In this document: positions 1-6,122 of the stretch, piece by piece
Numbering within the stretch: the first letter of the stretch is position 1
Layout of the letters: the number at the start of each line of letters is the position of its first letter
Assembly (NCBI GenBank): GCA_946496115.1
Contig: CAMMFK010000043.1
Span: forward strand, 1-13,045
DNA length: 13,045 bases
From: an uncultured Clostridium sp.
Lineage (GTDB): Bacteria; Bacillota; Clostridia; TANB77; CAG-508
Direction: 5' to 3'
Program-made: the position numbers and the translations under genes
The notes under the pieces: generated by a model
Databases searched by the model: none
The model's input: only the letters and a program-made list of their open reading frames with translations
Told to the model about the DNA's origin: nothing

Positions 1-62
1 AAAAATAAAGAAAGGAGTCGTATGGTTATTTAAGTTATTAAATATATCATACAAGAAATATT

Positions 63-785
63 ATGGAGTTAGCTAATAATTTAAATAATAATTTATTAAC
101 ATCTTCAGAAGTAACACTAGATGAACAAAAAGGATTTTTGGACACGACACTTGGAAAGGTAATAAATACAGGTTTAGATACAGGCATAAGATTTTTATTA
201 CCAGATCTAATTGAAGAACAAGTTATAGATGTAAAAGATGCCTTACTAAACAATGGATTTAAAGCAGGAGTAGAAGAAGCTATATCATCAGCAATTGATT
301 TTGGCAAAAGTGTAGTAGGAATTTTTACAGGAAAATTTGAAAGTGTAACACAAGCAGAAAATGCAGTAAAAAGTGGTGGGATAATTGATGGTATTTCTGA
401 CACCTTAGATTATGTATTAAACTTTTGCTCTAAATTTGGAAAAATACCAAGTGCTATATGTTCAGTAATAAAAGGTGGTAAGGACGCTATACTTGATACC
501 ATAAGCAACAATATAGAAGAAGAATTTAAAAATCAAGTATCATCAGTAGAAAAAATAAATACATATGCAGAAAATTGGAAAGACTGTTACAATAACCAAG
601 ATTTCAATGGAATGGAAAAAGCATATAAAAAATTAGAAGATGAATTAGACAAAACTTTACCATTAGAAAATACTTTAAAAGAAGCAAGGAACATAGAAAA
701 TATACATATTTTAATAAAAAACAAAGGAGGAGATTTTGATTTAAGCCAAGAAGAACTAGAGTTGGCACAAAAATTGGTGGTGTAA
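63..785 (+). CDS. Conserved-looking hypothetical protein, 240 aa
   Basis: I do not recognise a characterised family. The 240-residue product has no signal peptide and no clear long transmembrane segment. The middle (about residues 65-150) is rich in Gly, Ile, Val and Ser, with repeated helical stretches such as GVEEAISSAIDFGKSVVGIF and SAICSVIKGGKDAIL that look amphipathic. The C-terminal third is highly charged (EEEFKNQ, KKLEDELDK, SQEELELAQKL) and likely helical. The ATG at 63 has only a weak upstream purine stretch (AAGAAA). A much better Shine-Dalgarno (AAGGAG, 13-17) sits before an ATG at 22 that stops after three codons, so the start is uncertain. Codon use matches the AT-rich neighbours. 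No terminator is obvious before the toxin-antitoxin promoter. Function is unknown. Confidence 0.7.
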   Translation: MELANNLNNNLLTSSEVTLDEQKGFLDTTLGKVINTGLDTGIRFLLPDLIEEQVIDVKDALLNNGFKAGVEEAISSAIDFGKSVVGIFTGKFESVTQAENAVKSGGIIDGISDTLDYVLNFCSKFGKIPSAICSVIKGGKDAILDTISNNIEEEFKNQVSSVEKINTYAENWKDCYNNQDFNGMEKAYKKLEDELDKTLPLENTLKEARNIENIHILIKNKGGDFDLSQEELELAQKLVV

Positions 786-799
786 AATTAAAGAAATTA

Positions 800-839
800 T
801 TTTAAATTAATAAAATTTATGGTATACTATAAATAGTAT
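800..839 (+). promoter_or_regulatory. Promoter and overlapping operator palindrome of the toxin-antitoxin operon
   Basis: A -10 box TATACT lies at 823-828, with a weak -35 (TTTTAA, 800-805) 17 bases upstream. A perfect inverted repeat, ATACTAT (824-830) - AA - ATAGTAT (833-839), covers the -10 and the start-site region. Type II antitoxins usually bind such palindromes to repress their own operon, so this is the likely operator. The palindrome is directly visible; the binding is inferred. Confidence 0.6.
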
Positions 840-861
840 TAAAAAAGAGAGGTGCATTGAT

Positions 862-1032
862 ATGCAAAAAATAAAAGAAATGGAAATAGAAGTAAATGAA
901 GAATATAAAAAGAAAATGTTAGACGATGAAATAGAAAGAAAAATATTGGAATCAGAAGAAGACTACAATAATGGTAGAGTAAGAAAAGCCGAAGATGTCT
1001 TTAGAGAATGGAAATTAAAATATGGAATATGA
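862..1032 (+). CDS. Type II antitoxin, short RelB-like, 56 aa
   Basis: This 56-residue, very acidic and basic protein starts at ATG 862, 11 bases after the end of an AGAGAGG ribosome binding site (846-852). It is almost all helix-forming residues and ends with VRKAEDVFREWKLKYGI, the kind of tail (helix, then W-K-KYG) seen in short antitoxins paired with ParE/RelE toxins. Its stop (1030-1032) overlaps the toxin start at 1022 by 11 bases, the usual arrangement for translational coupling. It should neutralise the toxin and, with it, bind the palindrome at 824-839. Family assignment comes mainly from size, position and tail. The DNA-binding part must be within the first ~35 residues. Confidence 0.72.
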   Translation: MQKIKEMEIEVNEEYKKKMLDDEIERKILESEEDYNNGRVRKAEDVFREWKLKYGI

Positions 1033-1339
1033 AATAGTAATTTCAGATACTTGCTTAGAAGAGATAGAAGAAACTTGCTATTATATAGAAAAAGTATTAA
1101 AGGCAGAACAGGCAGCAAATAGATTAAGGGAAAAAATAATCAAAACAATACAAGAATTAAAAGATTCTCCAAAAATCTATGCTAAAATCGACCAAAAAGA
1201 TAGAACAGGCAGAGACTATAGAAGAATAGTCATAAATAATTATGTAATAATTTATACAATAATAGAAAAAGAAAAAACCATTTTAATATCACATATTTAT
1301 TATAGTGGTAGGAATTATTTAGATGGAGGGCTATTATAA
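1022..1339 (+). CDS. RelE/ParE-family toxin, 105 aa
   Basis: This 105-residue protein has the typical ParE/RelE layout: an N-terminal beta strand (YEIVISDTCLEEIEE), two long helices (CYYIEKVLKAEQAANRLREK and the following IIKTIQELKDSP), then the beta sheet with RDYRRIVINNYVIIYTII and a final ILISHIYYSGRNYLD strand. The R-Y-R-R-I/V-x-x-Y-x-I-x-Y core and C-terminal I-Y-x-x-R are family signatures. ParE members poison DNA gyrase and RelE members cleave mRNA on ribosomes. The YYSGRNY ending fits ParE-like members better, but the target cannot be fixed from sequence. It overlaps the antitoxin by 11 bases and is followed directly by a terminator. Stand-alone chromosomal pairs of this kind are often horizontally acquired. 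Confidence 0.85.
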   Translation: MEYEIVISDTCLEEIEETCYYIEKVLKAEQAANRLREKIIKTIQELKDSPKIYAKIDQKDRTGRDYRRIVINNYVIIYTIIEKEKTILISHIYYSGRNYLDGGLL

Positions 1340-1357
1340 AGTAGAACCTCCATTTTT
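1323..1357 (+). terminator. Rho-independent terminator of the toxin-antitoxin operon
   Basis: ATGGAGG (1323-1329) pairs with CCTCCAT (1347-1353) and is followed by TTTT (1354-1357). The 5' arm lies inside the last codons of the toxin gene. Confidence 0.7.
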
Positions 1358-1359
1358 AC

Positions 1360-1388
1360 TTGAAAAAAATAATAATCAAATATATAAT
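1360..1388 (+). promoter_or_regulatory. Sigma-A-type promoter for the leader peptide and DGR-target transcript
   Basis: TTGAAA (1360-1365), a 17-base spacer, then TATAAT (1383-1388). Transcription would start near 1395, just upstream of the AAGGAG (1401-1406) of the 19-residue leader peptide, giving a leader of about 225 bases before the target gene at 1623. Confidence 0.65.
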
Positions 1389-1415
1389 AAAGAAAAATTT
1401 AAGGAGTCTAAACAG

Positions 1416-1475
1416 ATGACAAAAGTCGCTGAAACCCTTGAGGCTGTATATATATATATATATCGTAAGATTTAA
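1416..1475 (+). CDS. Leader peptide A, 19 aa (MTKVAETLEAVYIYIYRKI)
   Basis: This tiny reading frame has a good ribosome binding site (AAGGAG, 1401-1406, nine bases before ATG) and encodes MTKVAETLEAVYIYIYRKI. It is a paralogue of the 16-residue peptide at 3044-3094: both share ETL-(E/A)-(A/D)-VYIY-R-x-I and the DNA GAAACCCTTG at the same place, and both end in two adjacent stop codons (TAA TAA here, TAA TAG there). The VYIYIY part is encoded by a TA run (1447-1463). A hairpin follows 27 bases after the stop, and the target gene 80 bases after the hairpin's 5' arm begins its descent. The position suggests a cis-acting leader peptide rather than a free functional protein. Duplication with frame kept supports real translation. 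Function unknown. Confidence 0.6.
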   Translation: MTKVAETLEAVYIYIYRKI

Positions 1476-1502
1476 TAAAATAAGTTTATGTGAACATAGA
1501 AG

Positions 1503-1556
1503 AAAAACTATGCTTTTTAGACGTATGCGAAATGTCTAATAAGGCATAGTTTTTTT
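1503..1556 (+). promoter_or_regulatory. Two-tier leader hairpin, terminator-like (copy A)
   Basis: Outer stem AAAAACTATGC (1503-1513) pairs with GCATAGTTTTT (1544-1554). Inside it TTAGAC (1517-1522) pairs with GTCTAA (1534-1539). A T run (1550-1556) ends it, so it can act as an intrinsic terminator between leader peptide A and the target gene. An alternative pairing, TAGACG (1518-1523) with CGTCTA (1558-1563), would exclude the inner stem and could serve as an antiterminator. The pairing is visible; the switching is inferred. Confidence 0.6.
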
Positions 1557-1622
1557 GCGTCTATCGAAAGATGAAAATTAATTAAAAAAGAAAAGTTTAA
1601 GAAAATAGAAAAGGAGAAGTTT

Positions 1623-2900
1623 ATGAAAAAATTAAGTAAAAAACAAAAATTAATAGGAAGCATAGCAATTATATTAGTAGCAGTAATATTAGCAATAGTA
1701 ATTACTACAAATATAATAAGTAATAATAACCAAAGCAACCAACTTGCAAGCCAAGAAGACTATTTAGCCACAACCGCAAATGCAGGGTCTACATTAGTTG
1801 CAAGCTATATCAAAAAAGGAATAACAATAGGAGGAATAACAGGAACATTAGAAACATTAGATACGTCGGATGCTACAGCAACGCCTTGTGATATAGCAAA
1901 AGGAAAGACTGCATATGTAAATGGAGAAAAAATAACAGGAAGATATATAGTGTATGAAAGTACATTAGGAACAGTAACTGGAAATGAAACTAGTAACACA
2001 ACAGTAAATGATATATATGGAAATAAAGTAGTTGTGCCAGCCGGATTTAAAATAGTAAATCCAAATCAAAATGTTCCAGATGGAATAGTAATAGAAGATG
2101 TAAACGCAGGAGATAATAATACTAAAGGAAGCCAGTTTGTTTGGATACCAATAGGAAATGTATATTACGATACATGTGAAAACTATGAAACGATAACACT
2201 TGGAAGATATGATTTTAATAGTGACGGAAGTACTACTACAGTTTCAGGCTTATATACAGAAGATACAGCTAAAAGTCATAATTCAAGGTATGGAAATGCT
2301 ATTGCCAAAGATATAAATGATTTTATAGAAAAAGCTAATTCAAGTGGAGGATATTATATAGGACGTTACGAAGCTGGAGACGCAACAGCAACAAGTTCAG
2401 CAAGAACAAGTAGTACATCTGATACAAACCCAATAGTAAGTAAAGCAGGAGTATACCCATATAATTATATAACTCAACCACAAGCATCAAGTTTATGCCA
2501 AAATATGTATAGTAGTAGCAATTTTGAAAGTGATTTAATAAATAGTTATGCATGGGATACAGCAATAGTTTTTATACAAGAATTTAGTGAAGATAAAGAT
2601 TATTCAAGACAAGCTGGAAAGAACACAAAATTAGCCCTTCAAAAATGTGGAGAAAGTATATTAGATTACAATCTAGACGAAGGAGATGAAGCACAAGACA
2701 AAAGATGCAATATATTCGATATGGCAGGAAATTCGAAAGAATGGAGTACCGAGACTTACTCCAACACCGTCAGTCCTTGCACTACTCGTGGAGGCTACGG
2801 CACCTCCGGCAACATCGTCAACTACACGAGCGCTCGTCACAGCTACCTTACGAGGGACAGCTTCAGCAGCAATTCGCCTCGTCCCACTTTATACTTGTAG
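1623..2900 (+). CDS. Membrane-anchored FGE-sulfatase/C-type-lectin-fold protein with DGR-type variable C-terminus
   Basis: This 425-residue protein has a basic N-terminus and one transmembrane anchor (residues ~10-32, IGSIAIILVAVILAIVITTN), so it should be displayed outside the cell. Residues ~60-108 contain GITIGGITGTLE and DIAKGKTAYVNGEKITG, a small repeat motif common in phage-tail-like and clostridial surface proteins. From FVWIPIG (172-178) onward it has the formylglycine-generating-enzyme fold: GGYYIGRYEAGD (242-253), AWDTAIVFIQ (310-319), NIFDMAGNSKEW (363-374), RGGYG (389-393) and RPTLYL at the end. This domain is the usual scaffold of DGR target proteins. Residues 374-425 are encoded by GC-rich DNA in which 29 of 52 codons end in C, unlike the rest of the gene. 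The start is set by AAGGAG (1611-1616) before ATG. It lies downstream of leader cassette A. The ligand is unknown, presumably a surface partner. Confidence 0.85.
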   Translation: MKKLSKKQKLIGSIAIILVAVILAIVITTNIISNNNQSNQLASQEDYLATTANAGSTLVASYIKKGITIGGITGTLETLDTSDATATPCDIAKGKTAYVNGEKITGRYIVYESTLGTVTGNETSNTTVNDIYGNKVVVPAGFKIVNPNQNVPDGIVIEDVNAGDNNTKGSQFVWIPIGNVYYDTCENYETITLGRYDFNSDGSTTTVSGLYTEDTAKSHNSRYGNAIAKDINDFIEKANSSGGYYIGRYEAGDATATSSARTSSTSDTNPIVSKAGVYPYNYITQPQASSLCQNMYSSSNFESDLINSYAWDTAIVFIQEFSEDKDYSRQAGKNTKLALQKCGESILDYNLDEGDEAQDKRCNIFDMAGNSKEWSTETYSNTVSPCTTRGGYGTSGNIVNYTSARHSYLTRDSFSSNSPRPTLYL

Positions 2901-2940
2901 CCCTGAACGCTTGTCAGTGATGCATTTATGAAGCTGATTA
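2742..2940 (+). other. Putative DGR variable repeat (VR) with invariant 3' tail
   Basis: From TGG at 2742 the DNA changes abruptly: by my hand count 70 of 120 bases are G/C over 2761-2880, against 20 of 60 just upstream (2641-2700). Codons such as AAC, TAC, GGC, AGC, ACC, TCC, GTC, ATC, CAC and GAC dominate. This is what adenine-directed mutagenic copying produces from AAC-rich template codons. The stretch ends with RPTLYL and stop at 2898-2900. The GC-rich tail just past the stop (to about 2920) may be the invariant initiation-of-homology part. No matching template repeat was found in the window, so the boundaries are estimates. Confidence 0.75.
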
Positions 2941-2975
2941 ACTTAGTAACGGAAGAAAATTAGAGATAAGAAATA

Positions 2976-3012
2976 TAGGCTTCAAGCTAAGTTTATCTTA
3001 GCATGAAGTCTA
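2976..3012 (+). repeat. Large hairpin/cruciform 76 bases downstream of the variable repeat
   Basis: The 16-base arms 2976-2991 and 2997-3012 pair around a TTTAT loop with a single A-A mismatch (2985/3003) and one G-T pair. No T run follows, so it is a poor terminator. Hairpins placed just downstream of the variable repeat are known to help target recognition in the Bordetella phage DGR, where the hairpin lies closer. Alternatively it stabilises the 3' end of the mRNA. The rest of 2901-3043 shows no gene. Confidence 0.6.
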
Positions 3013-3043
3013 TCCCAAAACAAATATTGGAAGGAAAAGAAAC

Positions 3044-3094
3044 ATGGAAAACCTTGAAACCCTTGCGGATGTATATATATATCGTAGTATTTAA
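3044..3094 (+). CDS. Leader peptide B, 16 aa (MENLETLADVYIYRSI)
   Basis: GGAAGGA (3029-3035) lies eight bases before an ATG that encodes MENLETLADVYIYRSI, then TAA TAG. It is the second copy of the leader peptide seen at 1416-1475. It is three residues shorter, two of them one IY unit in the TA run (3072-3082, 11 bases against 17), so the difference keeps the frame. It is followed 25 bases later by a two-tier hairpin and then by the MutS-like gene at 3221. No promoter as good as that of copy A is seen, so it may be read from the target-gene transcript. Confidence 0.58.
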   Translation: MENLETLADVYIYRSI

Positions 3095-3119
3095 TAGAAT
3101 AATAAAAAGAGATAATAGC

Positions 3120-3163
3120 AAAGAGCTATGTGTATTAACTATGTTTAATATGCATAGCTCTTT
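3120..3163 (+). promoter_or_regulatory. Two-tier leader hairpin (copy B)
   Basis: Outer stem AAAGAGCTATG (3120-3130) with CATAGCTCTTT (3153-3163). After a symmetrical TG/TG internal loop, TATTAA (3133-3138) pairs with TTAATA (3145-3150) around a six-base loop. The architecture and the CTATG/CATAG core match copy A at 1503-1556, but only three T residues end it and those pair in the stem, so termination would be weak. Confidence 0.55.
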
Positions 3164-3220
3164 ACCACCCTAAAAGTATAATTGAATTTTTAGAAAAAAT
3201 TAAAACTTGGAGGTTTTAAA

Positions 3221-3448
3221 ATGATGAAATTCAATGAAAAAGTAAGATTATTAAAGAAAAAAGTAGGAGATAAAATATTATTTGTACAAAATGGAAACTT
3301 TTATATAGCTATAGGGAGAGATGCAGTGCTATTACACAAATTATTTAACTTAAAATGTACTTGTTTTATAAAATATCTTTGTAAAGTAGGTGTACCTGTA
3401 AAAAGTTTAAGTAAATATCTACAGCAAAAATGCCATATATATATATGA
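3221..3448 (+). CDS. MutS domain I-like small protein (DGR accessory MSL-like), possibly truncated
   Basis: This 75-residue protein starts at ATG 3221 with GGAGG (3210-3214) upstream. It reads like the N-terminal mismatch-recognition domain of MutS: GDKILFVQNGNFYIAIGRDAVLL (residues 16-38) corresponds to the MutS F-x-x-x-G-x-F-Y-x-x-x-x-x-D-A motif, and CKVGVPVKSLSKYL (54-67) to the C-G-V-P-x-x-x-L-x-x-Y motif. The Phe-x-Glu mismatch-reading pair is FYI here, so the Glu is lost. Stand-alone proteins of this type (MSL) are recorded as accessory genes of clostridial DGRs, which fits the variable-repeat protein upstream. It ends within a TA run (3435-3446). Two bases fewer or more would extend it with YEREEIKKILS to a TAA at 3473-3475, so it may be slightly truncated by slippage. 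Family members are, as far as I recall, usually longer. Confidence 0.6.
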   Translation: MMKFNEKVRLLKKKVGDKILFVQNGNFYIAIGRDAVLLHKLFNLKCTCFIKYLCKVGVPVKSLSKYLQQKCHIYI

Positions 3449-3556
3449 AAGAGAAGAGATAAAGAAGATTCTAAGTTAAATAACTGCATTATTTTAGAAA
3501 ATAATAATAGACGTTTACTAAGTAAAAATTTAGTTCTAAAAATCTCCATTTTTTCC

Positions 3557-3585
3557 TTGCAAATTAAGTCTTGTTTTAGTATAAT
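3557..3585 (+). promoter_or_regulatory. Sigma-A promoter of gyrA
   Basis: TTGCAA (3557-3562), 17 bases, TATAAT (3580-3585), about 30 bases before the gyrA ribosome binding site (AAAGAGG, 3606-3612). Confidence 0.75.
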
Positions 3586-3619
3586 AAGTACAGAAAAATA
3601 GCAGAAAAGAGGTAAACAA

Positions 3620-6088
3620 ATGGACAAAAAAGAAGAACCAGAATTCAACGAAGGCAAAATAATCGAAAGAGACATCGAGTCAGAAATGAGGACCGCCTAC
3701 ATAGACTATGCAATGAGCGTTATAGTACAAAGAGCTCTTCCAGATGTAAGAGATGGTATGAAGCCAGTTCATAGAAGAATTCTATATACAATGTACGAAG
3801 ATGGTTTAACTGCAGACAAGCCATACAGAAAATCTGCTACAACCGTCGGAGACGTTTTAGGTAGATATCATCCACATGGTGACTCATCAGTATATGATGC
3901 AATGGTTAGAATGGCACAAGATTTCTCACTTAGATACCCACTAATTGATGGCCATGGAAACTTCGGATCAATTGATGGTGATGGTGCTGCTGCTTACCGT
4001 TACACAGAAGCTAGAATGTCAAAAATAGCAGAAACAATGCTTACAGACATTGAAAAAGATACAGTAGACTTTATGCCTAACTTTGATGGTATAAGACAAG
4101 AGCCTACAGTACTTCCAACAAGGCTTCCAGCACTTTTGGTTAACGGCTCATCAGGTATAGCAGTTGGTATGGCTACAAATATACCACCACACAATTTAAC
4201 AGAAATATTAAATGCCATTATTAAAATAATTGAATCTGATGAAGATTTACCAGATGAAGAATTATTTAAAATAGTAAAAGGACCAGATTTCCCAACTGGT
4301 GGTTTAATTCTTGGTAGAGAAGGCATAAAACAAGCGTATTCTACTGGTAGAGGAAAAATTACTTTAAGAGCAGAAGCTGAAATAGAGGAAATGAGTGGAA
4401 ACAAACAAAGAATAATTGTTACATCACTTCCATACCAAGTAAACAAAGCTAAATTAATTGTAGATATTAGTCAATTAGTTAGAGATAAGAAGATTGAAGG
4501 AATCTCAGAAGTTAGAGATGAATCAGATAGAGAAGAAAAGGTTAGAGTTGTTATTGAGCTTAAGAGAGACGCAAATGCAAAAGTAATCCTAAATCAATTA
4601 TACAAATACACTCAAATGCAAGATTCTTTTGGAGTTATAATGCTTGCCTTAGTTAACAACGAACCTAAAATACTTACTTTAAGACAATGTTTAGATTATT
4701 TTATAGAGCATAGAAAAACAGTAGTATTAAGAAGAACAAAGTTTGACTTAGACAAAGCATTAGCTAGAGCTCACATATTAGAAGGCTTAAGAATAGCAAT
4801 AGACAACATTGATGAAGTAATCAAAATAATTCGTGAATCTTATGATGATGCAAAAGAAAGATTAATGGAACGTTTTGGTTTAGATGACATTCAAGCACAG
4901 GCTATACTAGATATGAGATTAAGAACTCTTCAAGGTTTGCAAAGAGAAAAAATTGAAGAAGAATATGCAGAGTTAATGAAATTAATAGCACATTTAAGAG
5001 AAATATTAGCAAGCGAAAAACTTGTATATGATATTATAAAAGAAGAATGTATAGAATTGAAAGAAAAATATGGTGATGAAAGACTTACAAAAATAGTCGC
5101 AGCAGAAGGTGAATTCAACGAAGAAGATTTAATCACTGAAGAAAATTCTATTATTGCATTAACACACTTTGGATATATCAAGAGAATGCCTCAAGATACA
5201 TACAAGAGCCAAAGAAGAGGTGGAAAAGGCATTACAGGAATGACAACAAGAGAAGATGACTTTGTAAAACAAATATTCAAAGCATCAACACATGACTTAA
5301 TATTATTCTTTAGTAATAGAGGTAAGTTATATAGATTAAGAGGATTTGAAATACCAGAAGCAGGTAGAACTGCAAAGGGTACAGCAATAGTCAACTTGCT
5401 CGCACTAGAAGCAGGAGAAAAAATATCTGCAGTTATTCCAATTAAGAATTTTGAAGATAGCAAATTCTTGCTTATGGCAACAAAATCAGGCTTAATTAAA
5501 AAGACTCCACTTAAAGACTACGACTCAGCAAGAAAAACAGGATTACTTGCAATAAACCTAAAAGAAGAAGACGAACTAATAGATGTAAGACTAACAGACG
5601 GAGAAGACAATGTAGTATTAGTTACTCAAAAAGGTATGTGTATCACATTTAGTGAGAAAGATGTAAGACCTGTTGGTAGAACAGCACAAGGTGTTATAGG
5701 AATTAGACTAGATAAAGATGACGTAGTTATAGGAATGGAATCAATAGTATCAAATAAAAATGAAACACTACTTGCAATAACTGAAAACGGCTTTGGAAAG
5801 AGAACAGAACTTGATGAATATAGAGTACAAACTAGAGGTGGAAAAGGTGTAATAACATACAAAATAACCTCTAAAACAGGAAACATAGTAGGAATCAGAA
5901 TTGCCAACGAAGATGAAGATGTAATGATGATAACTGACACAGGCACAGTAATAAGAATAAAAGCAAAAGAAATAAGTGTACTTGGAAGAAATACTCAAGG
6001 TGTTACTCTAATGAGAACAAACGACGGTGGAAAAGTAGTAAGCATTGAAACAATAGATGAAGATCCAGAAGGATTAGAAGAAAATTAA
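3620..6088 (+). CDS. gyrA: DNA gyrase subunit A, 822 aa
   Basis: GyrA forms the A2B2 gyrase that introduces negative supercoils using ATP; this subunit cleaves and rejoins DNA. Full length (822 residues) with the winged-helix/tower breakage-reunion domain first (about 1-500) and the six-bladed DNA-wrapping domain after it. The catalytic tyrosine is Tyr128 in AAAYRYTEARM. The quinolone-determining stretch is HPHGDSSVYDAM, where Ser89 and Asp93 correspond to E. coli Ser83 and Asp87, so the site looks quinolone-sensitive. The GyrA box QRRGGKG (531-537) separates it from ParC. ATG 3620 has AAAGAGG eight bases upstream. It is monocistronic here, with its own promoter and a terminator, and gyrB is not adjacent in the window. 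Codon use is normal for the region and no disruption is seen. Confidence 0.98.
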   Translation: MDKKEEPEFNEGKIIERDIESEMRTAYIDYAMSVIVQRALPDVRDGMKPVHRRILYTMYEDGLTADKPYRKSATTVGDVLGRYHPHGDSSVYDAMVRMAQDFSLRYPLIDGHGNFGSIDGDGAAAYRYTEARMSKIAETMLTDIEKDTVDFMPNFDGIRQEPTVLPTRLPALLVNGSSGIAVGMATNIPPHNLTEILNAIIKIIESDEDLPDEELFKIVKGPDFPTGGLILGREGIKQAYSTGRGKITLRAEAEIEEMSGNKQRIIVTSLPYQVNKAKLIVDISQLVRDKKIEGISEVRDESDREEKVRVVIELKRDANAKVILNQLYKYTQMQDSFGVIMLALVNNEPKILTLRQCLDYFIEHRKTVVLRRTKFDLDKALARAHILEGLRIAIDNIDEVIKIIRESYDDAKERLMERFGLDDIQAQAILDMRLRTLQGLQREKIEEEYAELMKLIAHLREILASEKLVYDIIKEECIELKEKYGDERLTKIVAAEGEFNEEDLITEENSIIALTHFGYIKRMPQDTYKSQRRGGKGITGMTTREDDFVKQIFKASTHDLILFFSNRGKLYRLRGFEIPEAGRTAKGTAIVNLLALEAGEKISAVIPIKNFEDSKFLLMATKSGLIKKTPLKDYDSARKTGLLAINLKEEDELIDVRLTDGEDNVVLVTQKGMCITFSEKDVRPVGRTAQGVIGIRLDKDDVVIGMESIVSNKNETLLAITENGFGKRTELDEYRVQTRGGKGVITYKITSKTGNIVGIRIANEDEDVMMITDTGTVIRIKAKEISVLGRNTQGVTLMRTNDGGKVVSIETIDEDPEGLEEN

Positions 6089-6122
6089 AGAAAATGGCTA
6101 GTGTATAGCCATTTTCTTTTTT
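6087..6122. terminator. Bidirectional terminator between gyrA and the helicase-loader gene
   Basis: A perfect 14-base stem (6087-6100 with 6106-6119), loop GTGTA, then T residues to 6122; A residues precede it, so it works both ways. It starts in the gyrA stop codon and contains the stop codon of the convergent minus-strand gene (6098-6100). Confidence 0.85.

Noticed and set aside
22..33. Three-codon frame (MVI) behind a strong AAGGAG at 13-17
   Set aside because: Too short to judge and unlike the VYIY leader peptides; noted only because it makes the start of the first gene uncertain.
2..76. Open frame from the window edge to a TAA at 74-76, overlapping the start of the first gene
   Set aside because: Only about 24 codons without a start; such a run is expected fairly often by chance in this AT-rich DNA, and no motif is recognisable.
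2686..2931. Two overlapping alternative frames across the variable repeat on the plus strand
   Set aside because: They are shadows produced by the GC-rich, stop-poor variable repeat; they lack starts with ribosome binding sites.
1401..3094. The two leader-peptide regions seen as terminal repeats of a mobile element around the target gene
   Set aside because: Similarity is limited to roughly 50 bases with changes, there is no transposase or target duplication, and each copy has its own gene downstream; a leader cassette fits better.
3449..3556. Short inverted repeats upstream of gyrA, such as ATTATTTT/AAAATAAT near 3490
   Set aside because: Pure A/T pairing, expected by chance in such sequence; not listed as a terminator.
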